Of a stretch of 64,000 nucleotides of DNA, positions 54,651-64,000 are shown piece after piece. The first letter of the stretch is position 1, and each line of letters opens with the position of its first letter. Made by a program: the position numbers and the translations under genes. Under the pieces are notes generated by a model. It was not told the origin of the DNA, searched no databases, and saw nothing but the letters and a program-made list of their open reading frames with translations. Source of the DNA: Gammaproteobacteria bacterium (GTDB lineage Bacteria > Pseudomonadota > Gammaproteobacteria > SZUA-152); the NCBI GenBank assembly GCA_021647705.1, contig JAKIUF010000021.1, positions 1 through 64,000 of the forward strand, read 5' to 3'.

Positions 54651-55112
54651 CTAGCGGCAGGGAAACGCGGTTTGTAAAGCGCGAATGGCCAATTTGTGCG
54701 CGGGCTGCTGCAAATAGACAGGATTACTGCGACCAAATTCCAGCACAATACGCGCAACTTTCTGGTATGACAGCTGCCAGTCAAAACAATAAAGGCCAAA
54801 ATCGTGCCGGTTGGCACGCCCTTCGGTTAGCAGAGAATAGCGTAATTTGGCCCGATCGTTAGCATGTTGTGCTGTGGCCATCATGCTACTCAGGTAAGCC
54901 ATGCATACAAAGGCACTGTTTTGATCAGCATCGCTTAACGTATCCGCCTCCTGCTTTAGACCAATCAACGCCTGCTGGCAGCTGATCATCAAGCTTTTTC
55001 CGTGGGTGATGGTCTGTACGTTGGCTATAATCGGCCCGGTGTACAGAATGCTTGTCAGGCAACAAATGCCCAGAAGCCATTTTTGAATATCAGTGAATTT
55101 TTGTAGTCGCAT
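54651..55112 (-). CDS. Rap1a/Tai-like immunity-family protein
   Basis: 153 residues from the ATG at 55112, which starts a signal peptide (WLLGICCLTSILYTGPIIA); a further in-frame ATG at 55154 gives 14 more residues with no ribosome-binding site. The mature part matches the Rap1a/Tai pattern: a Cys in LMISCQQALIGLK, a Cys in NSAFVCMAYLSSMMATA, a Cys in FGLYCFDWQLSYQKVARIVL and the family-typical end AIRALQTAFPC. Rap1a inhibits the T6SS peptidoglycan amidase Ssp1. No cognate amidase is adjacent, so this is an orphan immunity or envelope protein. Confidence 0.65.
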   Translation of the reverse strand: MRLQKFTDIQKWLLGICCLTSILYTGPIIANVQTITHGKSLMISCQQALIGLKQEADTLSDADQNSAFVCMAYLSSMMATAQHANDRAKLRYSLLTEGRANRHDFGLYCFDWQLSYQKVARIVLEFGRSNPVYLQQPAHKLAIRALQTAFPCR

Positions 55113-55352
55113 TGTTATGGTATTACCTAATAAGGTGTAGTGCCTATCTGTCATAAATGATGGGCAGGATAAAGAAAAAAGCGGGGCAGGACAAAAGTGT
55201 TAATCTCTCAAGGATGGAATTATTGATAAGCAAAAAGTGGCGGCAACATTAAAACGATCTTATCTATTTGTATTTAAAGGAGTTAATTGCAATGCTGGCT
55301 CGCCAAGCCAGATCGTGAGGTGTAGACTTAACCCATTTATAAGAAGAGTATT

Positions 55353-58300
55353 ATGCAGACTAAAATCCGTATCGTTGTTGCAATATCCCTATTTCTTTAC
55401 GTCATTCTCAGCTCCCTTATTTATGCGGCAGAACCAGAGCGTGATTGTCAAAAAACAACAGAATGGGTGGAATATACTATTTGCAAATCAGACGCTCTCT
55501 TGCGAGAGGACAAGAAACTTGCCGAATTGTCCCAAAATGTCATGGCGCGTGTGACTGATGACATCAAAACTCAAATCAATTCAGATCAGCAAACCTGGTT
55601 AAAAAAGCGTGATGAGCATTGCAGGCGTAATGCCAGCGAAGTGGAAAACTGCCTTTTGGCGGAATATCAGGAGCGCAATGCAGCACTTTCAGCCTTCCTG
55701 GCTTTTGATTCCTCTGATCACCCCAGTGATGAGCCACTGAAAATATTACGAATCACACCGCACGGCCATGATGTGCTGGCGGGTAAACAAATTGTCTTTC
55801 AATTCAATCGTCCCGTTGTGCCTATCGGTAGAATGGAGCGGGATACTAATGATATTCCTGTTGATATTTCTCCCACACTGAACTGTGAATGGCGTTGGTT
55901 GAATACCAGTGCCTTGGTTTGTCAGTTACGTGAAGAAGCGAAAATGCAACAGGCAACCCGTTATAACATCACAATGCACCCGGGGATTATGACGGAGAGC
56001 GGTGCAGGTTTAAAAAAACTCGTGCGCCATACATTTACCACGACCCGCCCCAAAGTCACCTATTCCCGTTTTATGAATTGGTTGTCACCCGGTACGCCAT
56101 TAATCCAGGTAACCTTCAATCAACCTGCAACAAAACTTTCGGTAGAACGCAGCTTAACAATGGAAACCACGCAAAATAAAAAGGTATCCATCGTAGCGCA
56201 TCCTGATGACATGCCGAGAACCTTGCCATATTGGATGGCATTAACGAATGAAGAAACCCAACCTGGGGTCAATGATAACGTTAGACAGGTAAATGATGAG
56301 ACTGCACGGCGGGTGTGGATTGTGGAACCCGTGACAGAATTACCCCTGGATGAATCCATTCAATTAAAAGTTAACCCTGGTCTGGCATCCAGCGAAGGGT
56401 CTGAAAAAGGGATAGAGACTCGCACAATTGTTCGTTTTGATACTTATCCCCATTTCGAATTTTTAGGCATACGCTGTACGCCAAAAGGTGAACGACGTGC
56501 GGTGGATATTCCGCTCAGCAATCTTGATGGATCGAATGAAAATAATGTCAATTTTAAAAATTGTGCGCCATTAAAACGTCTGGCATTACTTTTTTCAGCC
56601 CCCATATTTCATTCCGCGATAAAACAACATGTTGAATTTAACCCAGCGCTGAATGCTGGCCGCAAAAATTATGATCCCTGGGAAAACATACGAGACTGGA
56701 CCCAGTTAACCCAACCACACCGTAAAGGAAGAAATTATCAGATATGGTTGCCTGAGCAATTAAAAGCCTACCAAAAATATTCAATCTCTTTTGATACCCA
56801 AAAATTAACCGACGAGTTTGGTCGAAAGCTCGCTGAAAAAATAAAATTTAATTTTCATACGGCACATCGTGAACCGAATCTGGTCATTAATCATCATGTC
56901 GCAGTGCTGGAAAAAAATATTGACAGTGATGTGCCAATGTATGTGACTAACTTAAAGGACGTCACCATTAACTACGACAGAATGGGTGACACCACAAGTG
57001 AATCAGGACGTAAAAAAAATGTGAGCGCCCCGAATGTTGAAGATGTTTCTGTTAGCATTCCTATGGGGGTTAGAGAGCTTGTAGGTGATGATACGGGAAT
57101 TGTTTATGGTAGCGTTCATCCTGAACCTGTTCCACCCGACTGGTATCGTGACCCGGAAATATTTGCACAAATCACACCGTACCAGGTTCATGCAAAAATC
57201 GGCCACTTTAACTCTATTATCTGGGTTACCGATTTTGCCAATGGAGAGCCTGTTAATAATGCATCCATTAGTCTTCACAAAGGAAGTTATCAAGGCTTGA
57301 ATGGACTGGAAGATCTGGGTGTTACTGCGACAACGAATAAAGCGGGCTTAGCAGAACTGCCCGGCTTAGCAGAATTAGACCCTAATTTAGCCTTTATTAA
57401 TAACGGTTATCGCAAACAGTATCCCGGCTTTTTTGTCAAAGTAGAAAAAGAAGGTGATATTGCACTAGTGCCATTGAATAACCAGTTTATGGTATCAGGG
57501 AGAGGTGTTTGGCCCTACCTTCAAAGGAAAAATGGCCATACGCATGCCTGGGGCATGACAGCACAAGGGGTTTACAAACTTGGCGACAACGTTGAATTTA
57601 AAATCTACGTGCGTGACCAAAGCAATAAACATTGGGTTGCCCCTGGACAGAAAAATTACAAACTGGCGGTGTATGATCCACAAGATAAAATTGTTTATGA
57701 GCAGAAAAATATAACACTCAATGAGTTTGGTGCATTCGATGCTTCCTTTAAAGTGTCCGAGCAAGGAACTGTAGGCTGGTATCATTTCAAATTGTCACCC
57801 ATAAACCCGGAAAAAGAAAATACATCATATTTCACTTGGTCACCAATGTCAGTCTTGGTCAGTGATTTCACACCATCACCCTTTAAAGTTAATACAGAAC
57901 TAAATGGTGACCTGTTCAAAACCAATGATCCGGTACAAATAACCTCATTGGCCACATTACATTCCGGCGGCCCCTTTGGGGATGCCGACGTTCGTTTAAC
58001 CGCAAGATTAAAAATAAAACCCTTTAAAACAGATAACCCAAAAGTAGCAGGCTTTATCTTTGGCGGTAGCAGTGGCAAGCGTCTCAATCAGGAGCAAAGT
58101 CAGTTATTGGATGTGCGAGCCAAGCTTAATGATGCTGGCCAGTATGAAGCGATGTTTACATTGCCTCAAACCGATATCTACTACGGTACGCTTATGGTTG
58201 AATCGGCAGTGAAGAATGAAAGAGGAAAATATGTAGCATCTTCTGCAACCGCAGACTATGCGGGTCGTAGCCGCTTTGTGGGAATGAGAAATACACGCTG

Positions 58301-61300
58301 GCTTTACGAAAAAGGGAAAAAATCCAACCTTGAAATTGTGGTGGTAAATCAACATGGGGATTTAGTACCCGGCGCTGACGTTACTCTTACGATTAATCAT
58401 CGGAAATATAAAGCCTCCCGTGTTAAAGGGCCGGGTAACGCTTATCTCACAAAAAATATTATGACATGGGAAAAAGAGAGTAGCTGCCACATCACAACAA
58501 TCGATGCAGCAACACCTTGTTCATTCTCACCGAAAAACCCGGGATATTATCAATTTATTGCGCATACCAATGACAATGAAGGTCGAACACATACGACCAC
58601 GCTTTATGGCTGGGTGATTGGTCAAGGTGTCGTTGTATGGGATCAGACAAATGATGCAAATTTACAAATCATTGCCGAGCAAACAGATTACAAAGTTGGG
58701 GAAACCGCCCGGTATTTAATCAAAAACCCCTTCCCAGGAGCAAAGGCTCTAATCACTGTCGAACGATATGGCATACTCGATAGCTGGACACAAATACTCG
58801 AAACCAGCACACCTGTCATTGAAGTCCCGATTAAACCGGATTATCTTCCAGGCTTTTATTTGTCTGTTGTTGTTGTTTCACCGCGAGTAGATAAACCCAT
58901 GGGGGCCGGTAAAGTTGACTTGGGTAAACCCAGTTACCGTATGGGGTATATCAGTGCAAAAGTCGCTGACCCATTTAAGCAGTTGGATATAAAAGTCAAA
59001 ACAGAAAAGGATGTTTATAAACCACGAGATACAGTAAAAGTAGACATACATGTTGAAAGTAAGACCGATGTTGAGACCGAACCTTTTGAAATCGCAGTGG
59101 TTGTTATCGATGAGTCTGTACTGGCATTGAACAAAAAAGGTAAGCGATACTACGACCCCTACGCAGGTTTTAATAAATTAGATGAGCTGGATGTTGCTAA
59201 TTACAGTCTGATAAGTCGATTGGTTGGGCGTCAAAAATTCGAGAAGAAAGGGGTCAACCCAGGTGGTGGTGGAGGCTCTTCCGCCGCACAATTGCGAGAT
59301 AGATTCAAATTTATCAGCTATTGGAACCCTTCTATAACACCAGACAGCCAAGGTAAAGCAGCCATTGAATTTGAAGTGCCGGATAATTTAACCGGCTGGA
59401 GAATATTGGCTTTTGCCGTGACTCCCAACGACAAAATGGGGCTGGGTGAAAGCAATATTAAAGTGAACCGCCCAACGGAACTGCGACCAGTGATGCCAAA
59501 CCAGATTATCGAGGGAGATAACTTTAAGGCAGGCTTTAACCTAATGAACCGAACAGATAAATCACGCGATTTAACGGTCTCTATACAGGTAAAGGGACCA
59601 CTAACTAAAGACTCTAAAAGCACATTTTCTCAGACAGTAAACGTACCAGCCTTTAAACGTAAAAATATTTGGTTGCCTGTTTCAAGTAAAGGGCATGGAG
59701 AATTAACATTTACGGCTCAAGCAGGTGACAAATCTGACATGGACGCTATTAAGCACAGTGTCACAGTCAATAAACGCCGTTCACTGGAAACAGCTTCGAC
59801 TTATGGTACAACAGTCTCAGCACTGGCAACGGAATCAGTCACTGTGCCAAAAGGAATTTATACTGATGTGGGTGAAATAGGGGTTGTTCTTTCGCCATCA
59901 GTCATCAGCAATATCGATGGAGCCTTTAAATATGTCAAAGACTATCCTTATTTCTGTTGGGAGCAACGCTTAAGCAAAGCGGTTATGGCGACTTCTTATC
60001 TCGAATTAAACGAATATCTTCAGGACAATATAAAATGGGAGGATGCCTCTGCTGAGGTTACTCAAGCGCTAAATTATGCCGCAAATTTTCAGGCACCCAA
60101 TGGGGGCATGGTTTATTGGATTCCGAAAAACAAGAATGTTAGCCCATACTTATCCGCTTATACTGCAATGGCATTTAACTGGTTGCGACGTGACGGCTAT
60201 ACAGTTCCAGAGAATGTAGAAAGAAACTTGCATGATTATTTGTTACATTTTCTGCGTCGAAATGAATTTCCAGACTTTTACACGAAAGGCATGTCCTCAT
60301 CAGTACGAGCCGTTGCCTTATCGGCGTTAGCGGAAAGTGGAAAAATTGAAAAATCAGACATTGAGCGTTATCAGCGACATATACCAGAAATGGATTTATT
60401 TGGAAAATCACATTTTTTACAAGCGGCAATTAAAGTCGATGGCGTAGAACAGGATATTATCACCACGACAATAGATTCTATTTTAGGGCACGCCAGTCAA
60501 ACGGGCGGAAAATTTCAATTTAACGAACCCTGGGATGATAGTTACAAATATATTTTAGCAACACCATTACGTTCCAATTGTTCGATTTTATCCAGCTTGT
60601 TGTTGGCGCAAACGAAATTAAAAACAAGCAACAATATTGCTGATATCCCCTTTAAGTTAACTCGGGCAATTACGCAATCACGAGGCAATCGTGACCATTG
60701 GGAAAATACGCAGGAAAATGTATTTTGTCTCAATGCGCTTGTTGATTATGCCAATATATATGAACCGGAAAACCCGGATATGCGAGTGTCGGTTACGTTT
60801 GACCAGGAAGCCATTGGTGAAACATCTTTCAAAAAGAAAACCGCCCCCTCCGTCACCTTATCCAGAAAAATAACGAGGGATGATCCCGGTAAATCCGCCA
60901 ATATAAAAATCATGAAAGAGGGTAGTGGGCGGTTGTATTATTCGGCGAGAATTTCTTATGACTTACAAGAAGATAATGTGGCACGCATTAATTCAGGCAT
61001 TGAAATACGACGAGAATACTCAGTGGAACGAGAAGGGAAATTTACCATCTTAGAAACCCCGATGAACATCAAGCGTGGAGAAATCGTCAGGGTTGATTTG
61101 TTTCTCAGTGTCCCGACTGCACGACATTTTGTCGTTGTGAATGACTCAGTGCCGGGCGGCCTTGAACCCGTGAATGCAGATTTAGCAACGAGTTCAATTG
61201 TGGATGTAAATAAAGGTGAATTTAAGGCAGCCGAAGGTTCTTGGTGGTATACATTTTCTGACTGGTCATACTATGGTCGTTATTTCTGGAGCTTTTATCA

Positions 61301-61490
61301 TAAGGAGCTGAAGCATGACTCTGCGAGATTTTATGCCGATTATTTACCCGCAGGTAACTATCAGCTCTCTTATACAGCACAAGCGATTGCTGAGGGTCAA
61401 TTTACCATAATGCCTGTGCATGCTGAAGAAATGTATGACCCAGATGTTTATGGAAAAGGGTTGCCCGCAACATTAAATGTGAGCAATTAG
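55353..61490 (+). CDS. alpha-2-macroglobulin-like protein with N-terminal LprI-like domain (YfhM type)
   Basis: 2045 residues, of which about the first 115 are an export signal (AISLFLYVILSSLIYAA) and an LprI/DUF1311-like domain (CQKTTEWVEYTICKSDALLR, CRRNASEVENCLLAEYQERN); E. coli YfhM is about 1650 residues and has no such domain. Then follow MG domains, the bait region, and the thioester motif CWEQ at Cys1535-Gln1538 (YPYFCWEQRLSKAV), making it a thioester-competent trap for attacking proteases. C-terminal domain with YLPAGNYQLSYTAQAIAEGQ. LprI-like proteins inhibit lysozyme, so both protease and muramidase defence could be combined. pbpC starts 11 bp after the stop codon. Confidence 0.92.
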   Translation: MQTKIRIVVAISLFLYVILSSLIYAAEPERDCQKTTEWVEYTICKSDALLREDKKLAELSQNVMARVTDDIKTQINSDQQTWLKKRDEHCRRNASEVENCLLAEYQERNAALSAFLAFDSSDHPSDEPLKILRITPHGHDVLAGKQIVFQFNRPVVPIGRMERDTNDIPVDISPTLNCEWRWLNTSALVCQLREEAKMQQATRYNITMHPGIMTESGAGLKKLVRHTFTTTRPKVTYSRFMNWLSPGTPLIQVTFNQPATKLSVERSLTMETTQNKKVSIVAHPDDMPRTLPYWMALTNEETQPGVNDNVRQVNDETARRVWIVEPVTELPLDESIQLKVNPGLASSEGSEKGIETRTIVRFDTYPHFEFLGIRCTPKGERRAVDIPLSNLDGSNENNVNFKNCAPLKRLALLFSAPIFHSAIKQHVEFNPALNAGRKNYDPWENIRDWTQLTQPHRKGRNYQIWLPEQLKAYQKYSISFDTQKLTDEFGRKLAEKIKFNFHTAHREPNLVINHHVAVLEKNIDSDVPMYVTNLKDVTINYDRMGDTTSESGRKKNVSAPNVEDVSVSIPMGVRELVGDDTGIVYGSVHPEPVPPDWYRDPEIFAQITPYQVHAKIGHFNSIIWVTDFANGEPVNNASISLHKGSYQGLNGLEDLGVTATTNKAGLAELPGLAELDPNLAFINNGYRKQYPGFFVKVEKEGDIALVPLNNQFMVSGRGVWPYLQRKNGHTHAWGMTAQGVYKLGDNVEFKIYVRDQSNKHWVAPGQKNYKLAVYDPQDKIVYEQKNITLNEFGAFDASFKVSEQGTVGWYHFKLSPINPEKENTSYFTWSPMSVLVSDFTPSPFKVNTELNGDLFKTNDPVQITSLATLHSGGPFGDADVRLTARLKIKPFKTDNPKVAGFIFGGSSGKRLNQEQSQLLDVRAKLNDAGQYEAMFTLPQTDIYYGTLMVESAVKNERGKYVASSATADYAGRSRFVGMRNTRWLYEKGKKSNLEIVVVNQHGDLVPGADVTLTINHRKYKASRVKGPGNAYLTKNIMTWEKESSCHITTIDAATPCSFSPKNPGYYQFIAHTNDNEGRTHTTTLYGWVIGQGVVVWDQTNDANLQIIAEQTDYKVGETARYLIKNPFPGAKALITVERYGILDSWTQILETSTPVIEVPIKPDYLPGFYLSVVVVSPRVDKPMGAGKVDLGKPSYRMGYISAKVADPFKQLDIKVKTEKDVYKPRDTVKVDIHVESKTDVETEPFEIAVVVIDESVLALNKKGKRYYDPYAGFNKLDELDVANYSLISRLVGRQKFEKKGVNPGGGGGSSAAQLRDRFKFISYWNPSITPDSQGKAAIEFEVPDNLTGWRILAFAVTPNDKMGLGESNIKVNRPTELRPVMPNQIIEGDNFKAGFNLMNRTDKSRDLTVSIQVKGPLTKDSKSTFSQTVNVPAFKRKNIWLPVSSKGHGELTFTAQAGDKSDMDAIKHSVTVNKRRSLETASTYGTTVSALATESVTVPKGIYTDVGEIGVVLSPSVISNIDGAFKYVKDYPYFCWEQRLSKAVMATSYLELNEYLQDNIKWEDASAEVTQALNYAANFQAPNGGMVYWIPKNKNVSPYLSAYTAMAFNWLRRDGYTVPENVERNLHDYLLHFLRRNEFPDFYTKGMSSSVRAVALSALAESGKIEKSDIERYQRHIPEMDLFGKSHFLQAAIKVDGVEQDIITTTIDSILGHASQTGGKFQFNEPWDDSYKYILATPLRSNCSILSSLLLAQTKLKTSNNIADIPFKLTRAITQSRGNRDHWENTQENVFCLNALVDYANIYEPENPDMRVSVTFDQEAIGETSFKKKTAPSVTLSRKITRDDPGKSANIKIMKEGSGRLYYSARISYDLQEDNVARINSGIEIRREYSVEREGKFTILETPMNIKRGEIVRVDLFLSVPTARHFVVVNDSVPGGLEPVNADLATSSIVDVNKGEFKAAEGSWWYTFSDWSYYGRYFWSFYHKELKHDSARFYADYLPAGNYQLSYTAQAIAEGQFTIMPVHAEEMYDPDVYGKGLPATLNVSN

Positions 61491-61501
61491 GAGGAGTGGC
61501 T

Positions 61502-63688
61502 GTGTTATTTTTATCGCGGCCTGATAAAAAGGTTATCTATGCGAGTGTACTGATTACCTTCATTGTAATATCCGTCGCCACATTTTTGTCCATGAAAACA
61601 TTTCCTTCGAGTCTGGATAACCTGCTTTCAGTGACAGGAAAACACACTTATGTTGACCGTCATGGCCATTCTCTTAATGTCACTTATGAAAATAAATGGA
61701 ATATCTACAATAGAGTCAAGATTCATGATGTACCAGAGTTTTTACAAAACGCCTTAATTCAATCAGAAGATAAACGATTTTTTTCGCACCGTGGCGCTGA
61801 TTGGTTGGCACGTATTAATGCACTAAGACAAAATATTCTCGCGGGCAAAGTAGTACGGGGTGCAAGTACAATCACGGAACAGGTTGTACGCATGATTCAT
61901 CCACGGCCAAGAACCATTTGGTCAAGATGGGTTGAAGGTTTTGAAGCAATGATGCTTGAAAGTCACTTTGACAAGCTGACAATTCTTGAATTTTATCTTA
62001 ATCAAGTACCCTATAAAGCCAATAGAAGAGGAATAATCCAGGCAGCACACTATTACTTTGATCGTGATATCCACACTTTAAATGAAAAAGAAATGTTAGT
62101 GTTATCCGTGTTGGTACGATCACCTCGATGGCTTGACCCCAATCAACAAGCTGACAATATTGAGCGCGCAATTATAAATCTTGTTGAACGCCTTTATGAA
62201 AACAAACTGATTGAAAAACCGGAACGAATTATTGCCCAAAGATTATCACTTTCACAGCCTGTTGCCTCATTCAACACACAACACTTTATAGAATATGTTA
62301 ATACTCAAATAGAGAATAATCATCATCAGGACACTAAAAATATCCATACCACGATTGACTCTGAAATACAGCATAAAACACAGCGTATTCTTGATAATGA
62401 AATAGACCGGCTGAACCGTTATAACGTCCATAATGGTGCTGTACTCATCATTGACCATGAGACGAATGAAATATTATCCTGGGTAGTTGCTTATGCAGGC
62501 AAGCATGATCAACCCTTTAATCAAATAAATGCAGTTATTGCCAGTCGTCAACCCGGCTCGACATTAAAACCCTTGCTTTATGCAAATGCGTTAACCAAAG
62601 GCTGGACAGCAGCCACTTTGATTAATGATTCCCCATTAGAAGAAAGCGTTGGCCTGGGGCTGCATGCTTATCATAACTACAGCCGTACCTATTACGGGCC
62701 AATTTCGTTACGAGAAGCTTTGGGTAATTCTCTTAATATTCCTGCTGTGAAAACAGTTCAATTTGTTGGCCCAGAAAACTTCCTGACCTTTTTGTCGAAC
62801 GTGGGCATTCAGAGTTTATCTTCACACCCCGACGAATATGGGGATGGTTTGGCTTTGGGGAATGGTGAAGTAACCTTGCTTGAGCTTGTGCAGGCTTATA
62901 CAGTGATTGCTCGAATGGGCAGTTATAAACCATTGTCATTTATCGATGGAGAGCATCTATCCACTAAAAGCCATCAGGTATTGTCTGACGATATCGCCAG
63001 CCTTATTGCCGACATTATGTCTGATTATTCTGCCAGAGATAAAGAGTTTGGTCGCAATTCGGTTCTAAACTTCCCTCGTCAAACGGCGGTAAAAACTGGA
63101 ACATCGAGCGACTATCGTGATGCATGGGCGATTGGTTTTGATGATAAATATACCGTAGGAATCTGGATGGGCAACCTTGATTATACAGAAATGCATGAAA
63201 TTACCGGATCAACAGGGCCCGCACTTATTTTGCGTTCTATTTTTAATGAATTGAATCACAACCGTGACGTGAAACCTTTATTTTTTAGCAATCACTTAGT
63301 CAAACAACGTGTATGTATTGAAACAGGTGAAGCAGAAAATAATCATTGTAAGGCGAGAGATGAATGGTTTGTTCCTGGCACATATCCTCAAAAAGCACCC
63401 GCCACCCCTGTAATTGCTATTCGTATTAGAAAGCCAGGGCAGGGGATGATGATGGCCATGGACCCGCGCATTCCCGATGATCACGAGTATTTTGAATTTA
63501 AACTGACTGATGTGGATGGTATCAAACGAGTGGATTGGTTTGTGAACAATAGGCTGGTGGGTACAACCGATAATAATACCTATCATTGGAAGCTTGCAAA
63601 GGGGGCATTTATTGGTAAAGCAGAAGTCTGGCTGGAAGGAGGAAATGCTCCTTTTGTTACAGAAACTGTGGCCTATAAGGTCAACTAG
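61502..63688 (+). CDS. pbpC: penicillin-binding protein 1C
   Basis: 728 residues from GTG 61502; AGGAGG ends 7 bases before it, whereas GTG 61496 is only one base away. Membrane anchor at residues 9-28 (VIYASVLITFIVISVATFLS), glycosyltransferase domain (LIQSEDKRFFSHRGADWLAR, ASTITEQVVRM), transpeptidase domain with SxxK (RQPGSTLKPLLY), SxN (GNSLNIPAVK) and KTG (AVKTGTSSDYRDAWAIGF), and a C-terminal BiPBP domain. A2M and PBP1C genes are paired in many proteobacteria: A2M traps proteases after the wall is breached and PBP1C repairs it. Confidence 0.96.
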   Translation: MLFLSRPDKKVIYASVLITFIVISVATFLSMKTFPSSLDNLLSVTGKHTYVDRHGHSLNVTYENKWNIYNRVKIHDVPEFLQNALIQSEDKRFFSHRGADWLARINALRQNILAGKVVRGASTITEQVVRMIHPRPRTIWSRWVEGFEAMMLESHFDKLTILEFYLNQVPYKANRRGIIQAAHYYFDRDIHTLNEKEMLVLSVLVRSPRWLDPNQQADNIERAIINLVERLYENKLIEKPERIIAQRLSLSQPVASFNTQHFIEYVNTQIENNHHQDTKNIHTTIDSEIQHKTQRILDNEIDRLNRYNVHNGAVLIIDHETNEILSWVVAYAGKHDQPFNQINAVIASRQPGSTLKPLLYANALTKGWTAATLINDSPLEESVGLGLHAYHNYSRTYYGPISLREALGNSLNIPAVKTVQFVGPENFLTFLSNVGIQSLSSHPDEYGDGLALGNGEVTLLELVQAYTVIARMGSYKPLSFIDGEHLSTKSHQVLSDDIASLIADIMSDYSARDKEFGRNSVLNFPRQTAVKTGTSSDYRDAWAIGFDDKYTVGIWMGNLDYTEMHEITGSTGPALILRSIFNELNHNRDVKPLFFSNHLVKQRVCIETGEAENNHCKARDEWFVPGTYPQKAPATPVIAIRIRKPGQGMMMAMDPRIPDDHEYFEFKLTDVDGIKRVDWFVNNRLVGTTDNNTYHWKLAKGAFIGKAEVWLEGGNAPFVTETVAYKVN

Positions 63689-63709
63689 TAAATTTGACGG
63701 CAGCAAATA

Positions 63710-63961
63710 TCAAAAGGGTGGTGAAATGAAGGTATCTAACTCAGGGACACTTCGTCTCAGTTCATCGAGGGTTGTCAGCTTTGCTTCCATATCCAGCGCG
63801 TATGTTCGACCTGGAGTACACACGACAACCGCAACCGGCTTTATACTCACATACAAATGGCAGCCAGTAGTCATTTTTCCTGATTGAAACTCGATAGACT
63901 CTATTACAACGAGTGTAAATATAGCGTTACTGAATACTTTGTTGGCACGCAATGTAGCCAT
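63710..63961 (-). CDS. hypothetical small protein downstream of pbpC, uncertain
   Basis: An open frame of 83 codons; a shorter start at 63874 (MTTGCHLYVSIKPVAVVVCT) has AGGAAA just upstream and gives 54 residues ending DELRRSVPELDTFI. The second half looks protein-like, with regular hydrophobic spacing and a helix, but I recognise no family. It is convergent with pbpC. It could be the tail of a larger gene or a random frame; 63962-64000 shows nothing else. Confidence 0.3.
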   Translation of the reverse strand: MATLRANKVFSNAIFTLVVIESIEFQSGKMTTGCHLYVSIKPVAVVVCTPGRTYALDMEAKLTTLDELRRSVPELDTFISPPF

Positions 63962-64000
63962 TTATTTATGACGCCGCTGTACGCATTTTTTTCACTCCCC

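Overview
The window is one contig from a mid-GC gammaproteobacterium. The core order ratA-rnfH-bamE-fur, then recN, nadK, hrcA-grpE-dnaK-dnaJ, dapB, is typical of that class. smc, zipA, mfd, pgi, queF, dksA, gluQ, cysZ and an alpha-2-macroglobulin/pbpC pair fit as well. A CbbY-like phosphatase and a D-ribulose-kinase-like FGGY kinase hint at Calvin-cycle (chemoautotrophic) ancestry, but the species cannot be named from this window.

Layout. 1-11143 is accessory DNA: the 3' end of a large Rhs polymorphic toxin with an unrecognised C-terminal domain and a small lipoprotein behind it; a 1446-residue secreted Ig/FnIII-like protein; a degenerate rhodanese and a transglutaminase-like protein; and an IS1595-type element. 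This island ends in a ratA gene that has lost its 5' half. 11433-13006 is the ratA'/rnfH/bamE/fur core. 13469-19686 is an orphan type VI secretion (T6SS) cargo module (DUF2169, HEAT-like protein, ketosynthase-like pseudoenzyme, DUF4150 PAAR-like tip, DUF4123 adaptor, small helical protein, candidate effector, candidate immunity protein) inserted between fur and recN. Fur-box-like sequence precedes it, and an IS5-type element sitting in an ISKra4-like relic closes it. 21221-33352 is core: recN, nadK, the heat-shock operon, a periplasmic DsrE-like protein, dapB, gluQ, a DUF3579 gene and dksA. 33746-38007 holds cbbY-like, aminotransferase, cysZ and FGGY kinase genes, with a strongly folded non-coding segment at 35741-35930 that may be an RNA gene.

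38014-40486 shows another insertion scar: a broken DUF559 gene, a decayed second copy of part of queF, then an NleD/M91-like metallopeptidase overlapping a lipoprotein gene (a candidate toxin/immunity pair), then intact queF. 40683-49280 has smc and zipA, normally adjacent, separated by repeats and a porin gene; a second porin sits in an apparent operon with a short phosphate-binding-like periplasmic protein. 49485-63688 has mfd, pgi, a Rap1a/Tai-type immunity-like protein, and an operon of a giant thioester alpha-2-macroglobulin carrying an N-terminal LprI-like domain, followed by pbpC.

Four candidate toxin or effector sets (Rhs, T6SS cargo, M91 peptidase, Rap1a/Tai relative) share the window with an envelope-defence operon (A2M/PBP1C), so inter-bacterial competition is the main accessory theme. 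Short inverted repeats (a GTAGGTTGG family and others) are scattered between genes. I saw no tRNA, rRNA or CRISPR array.
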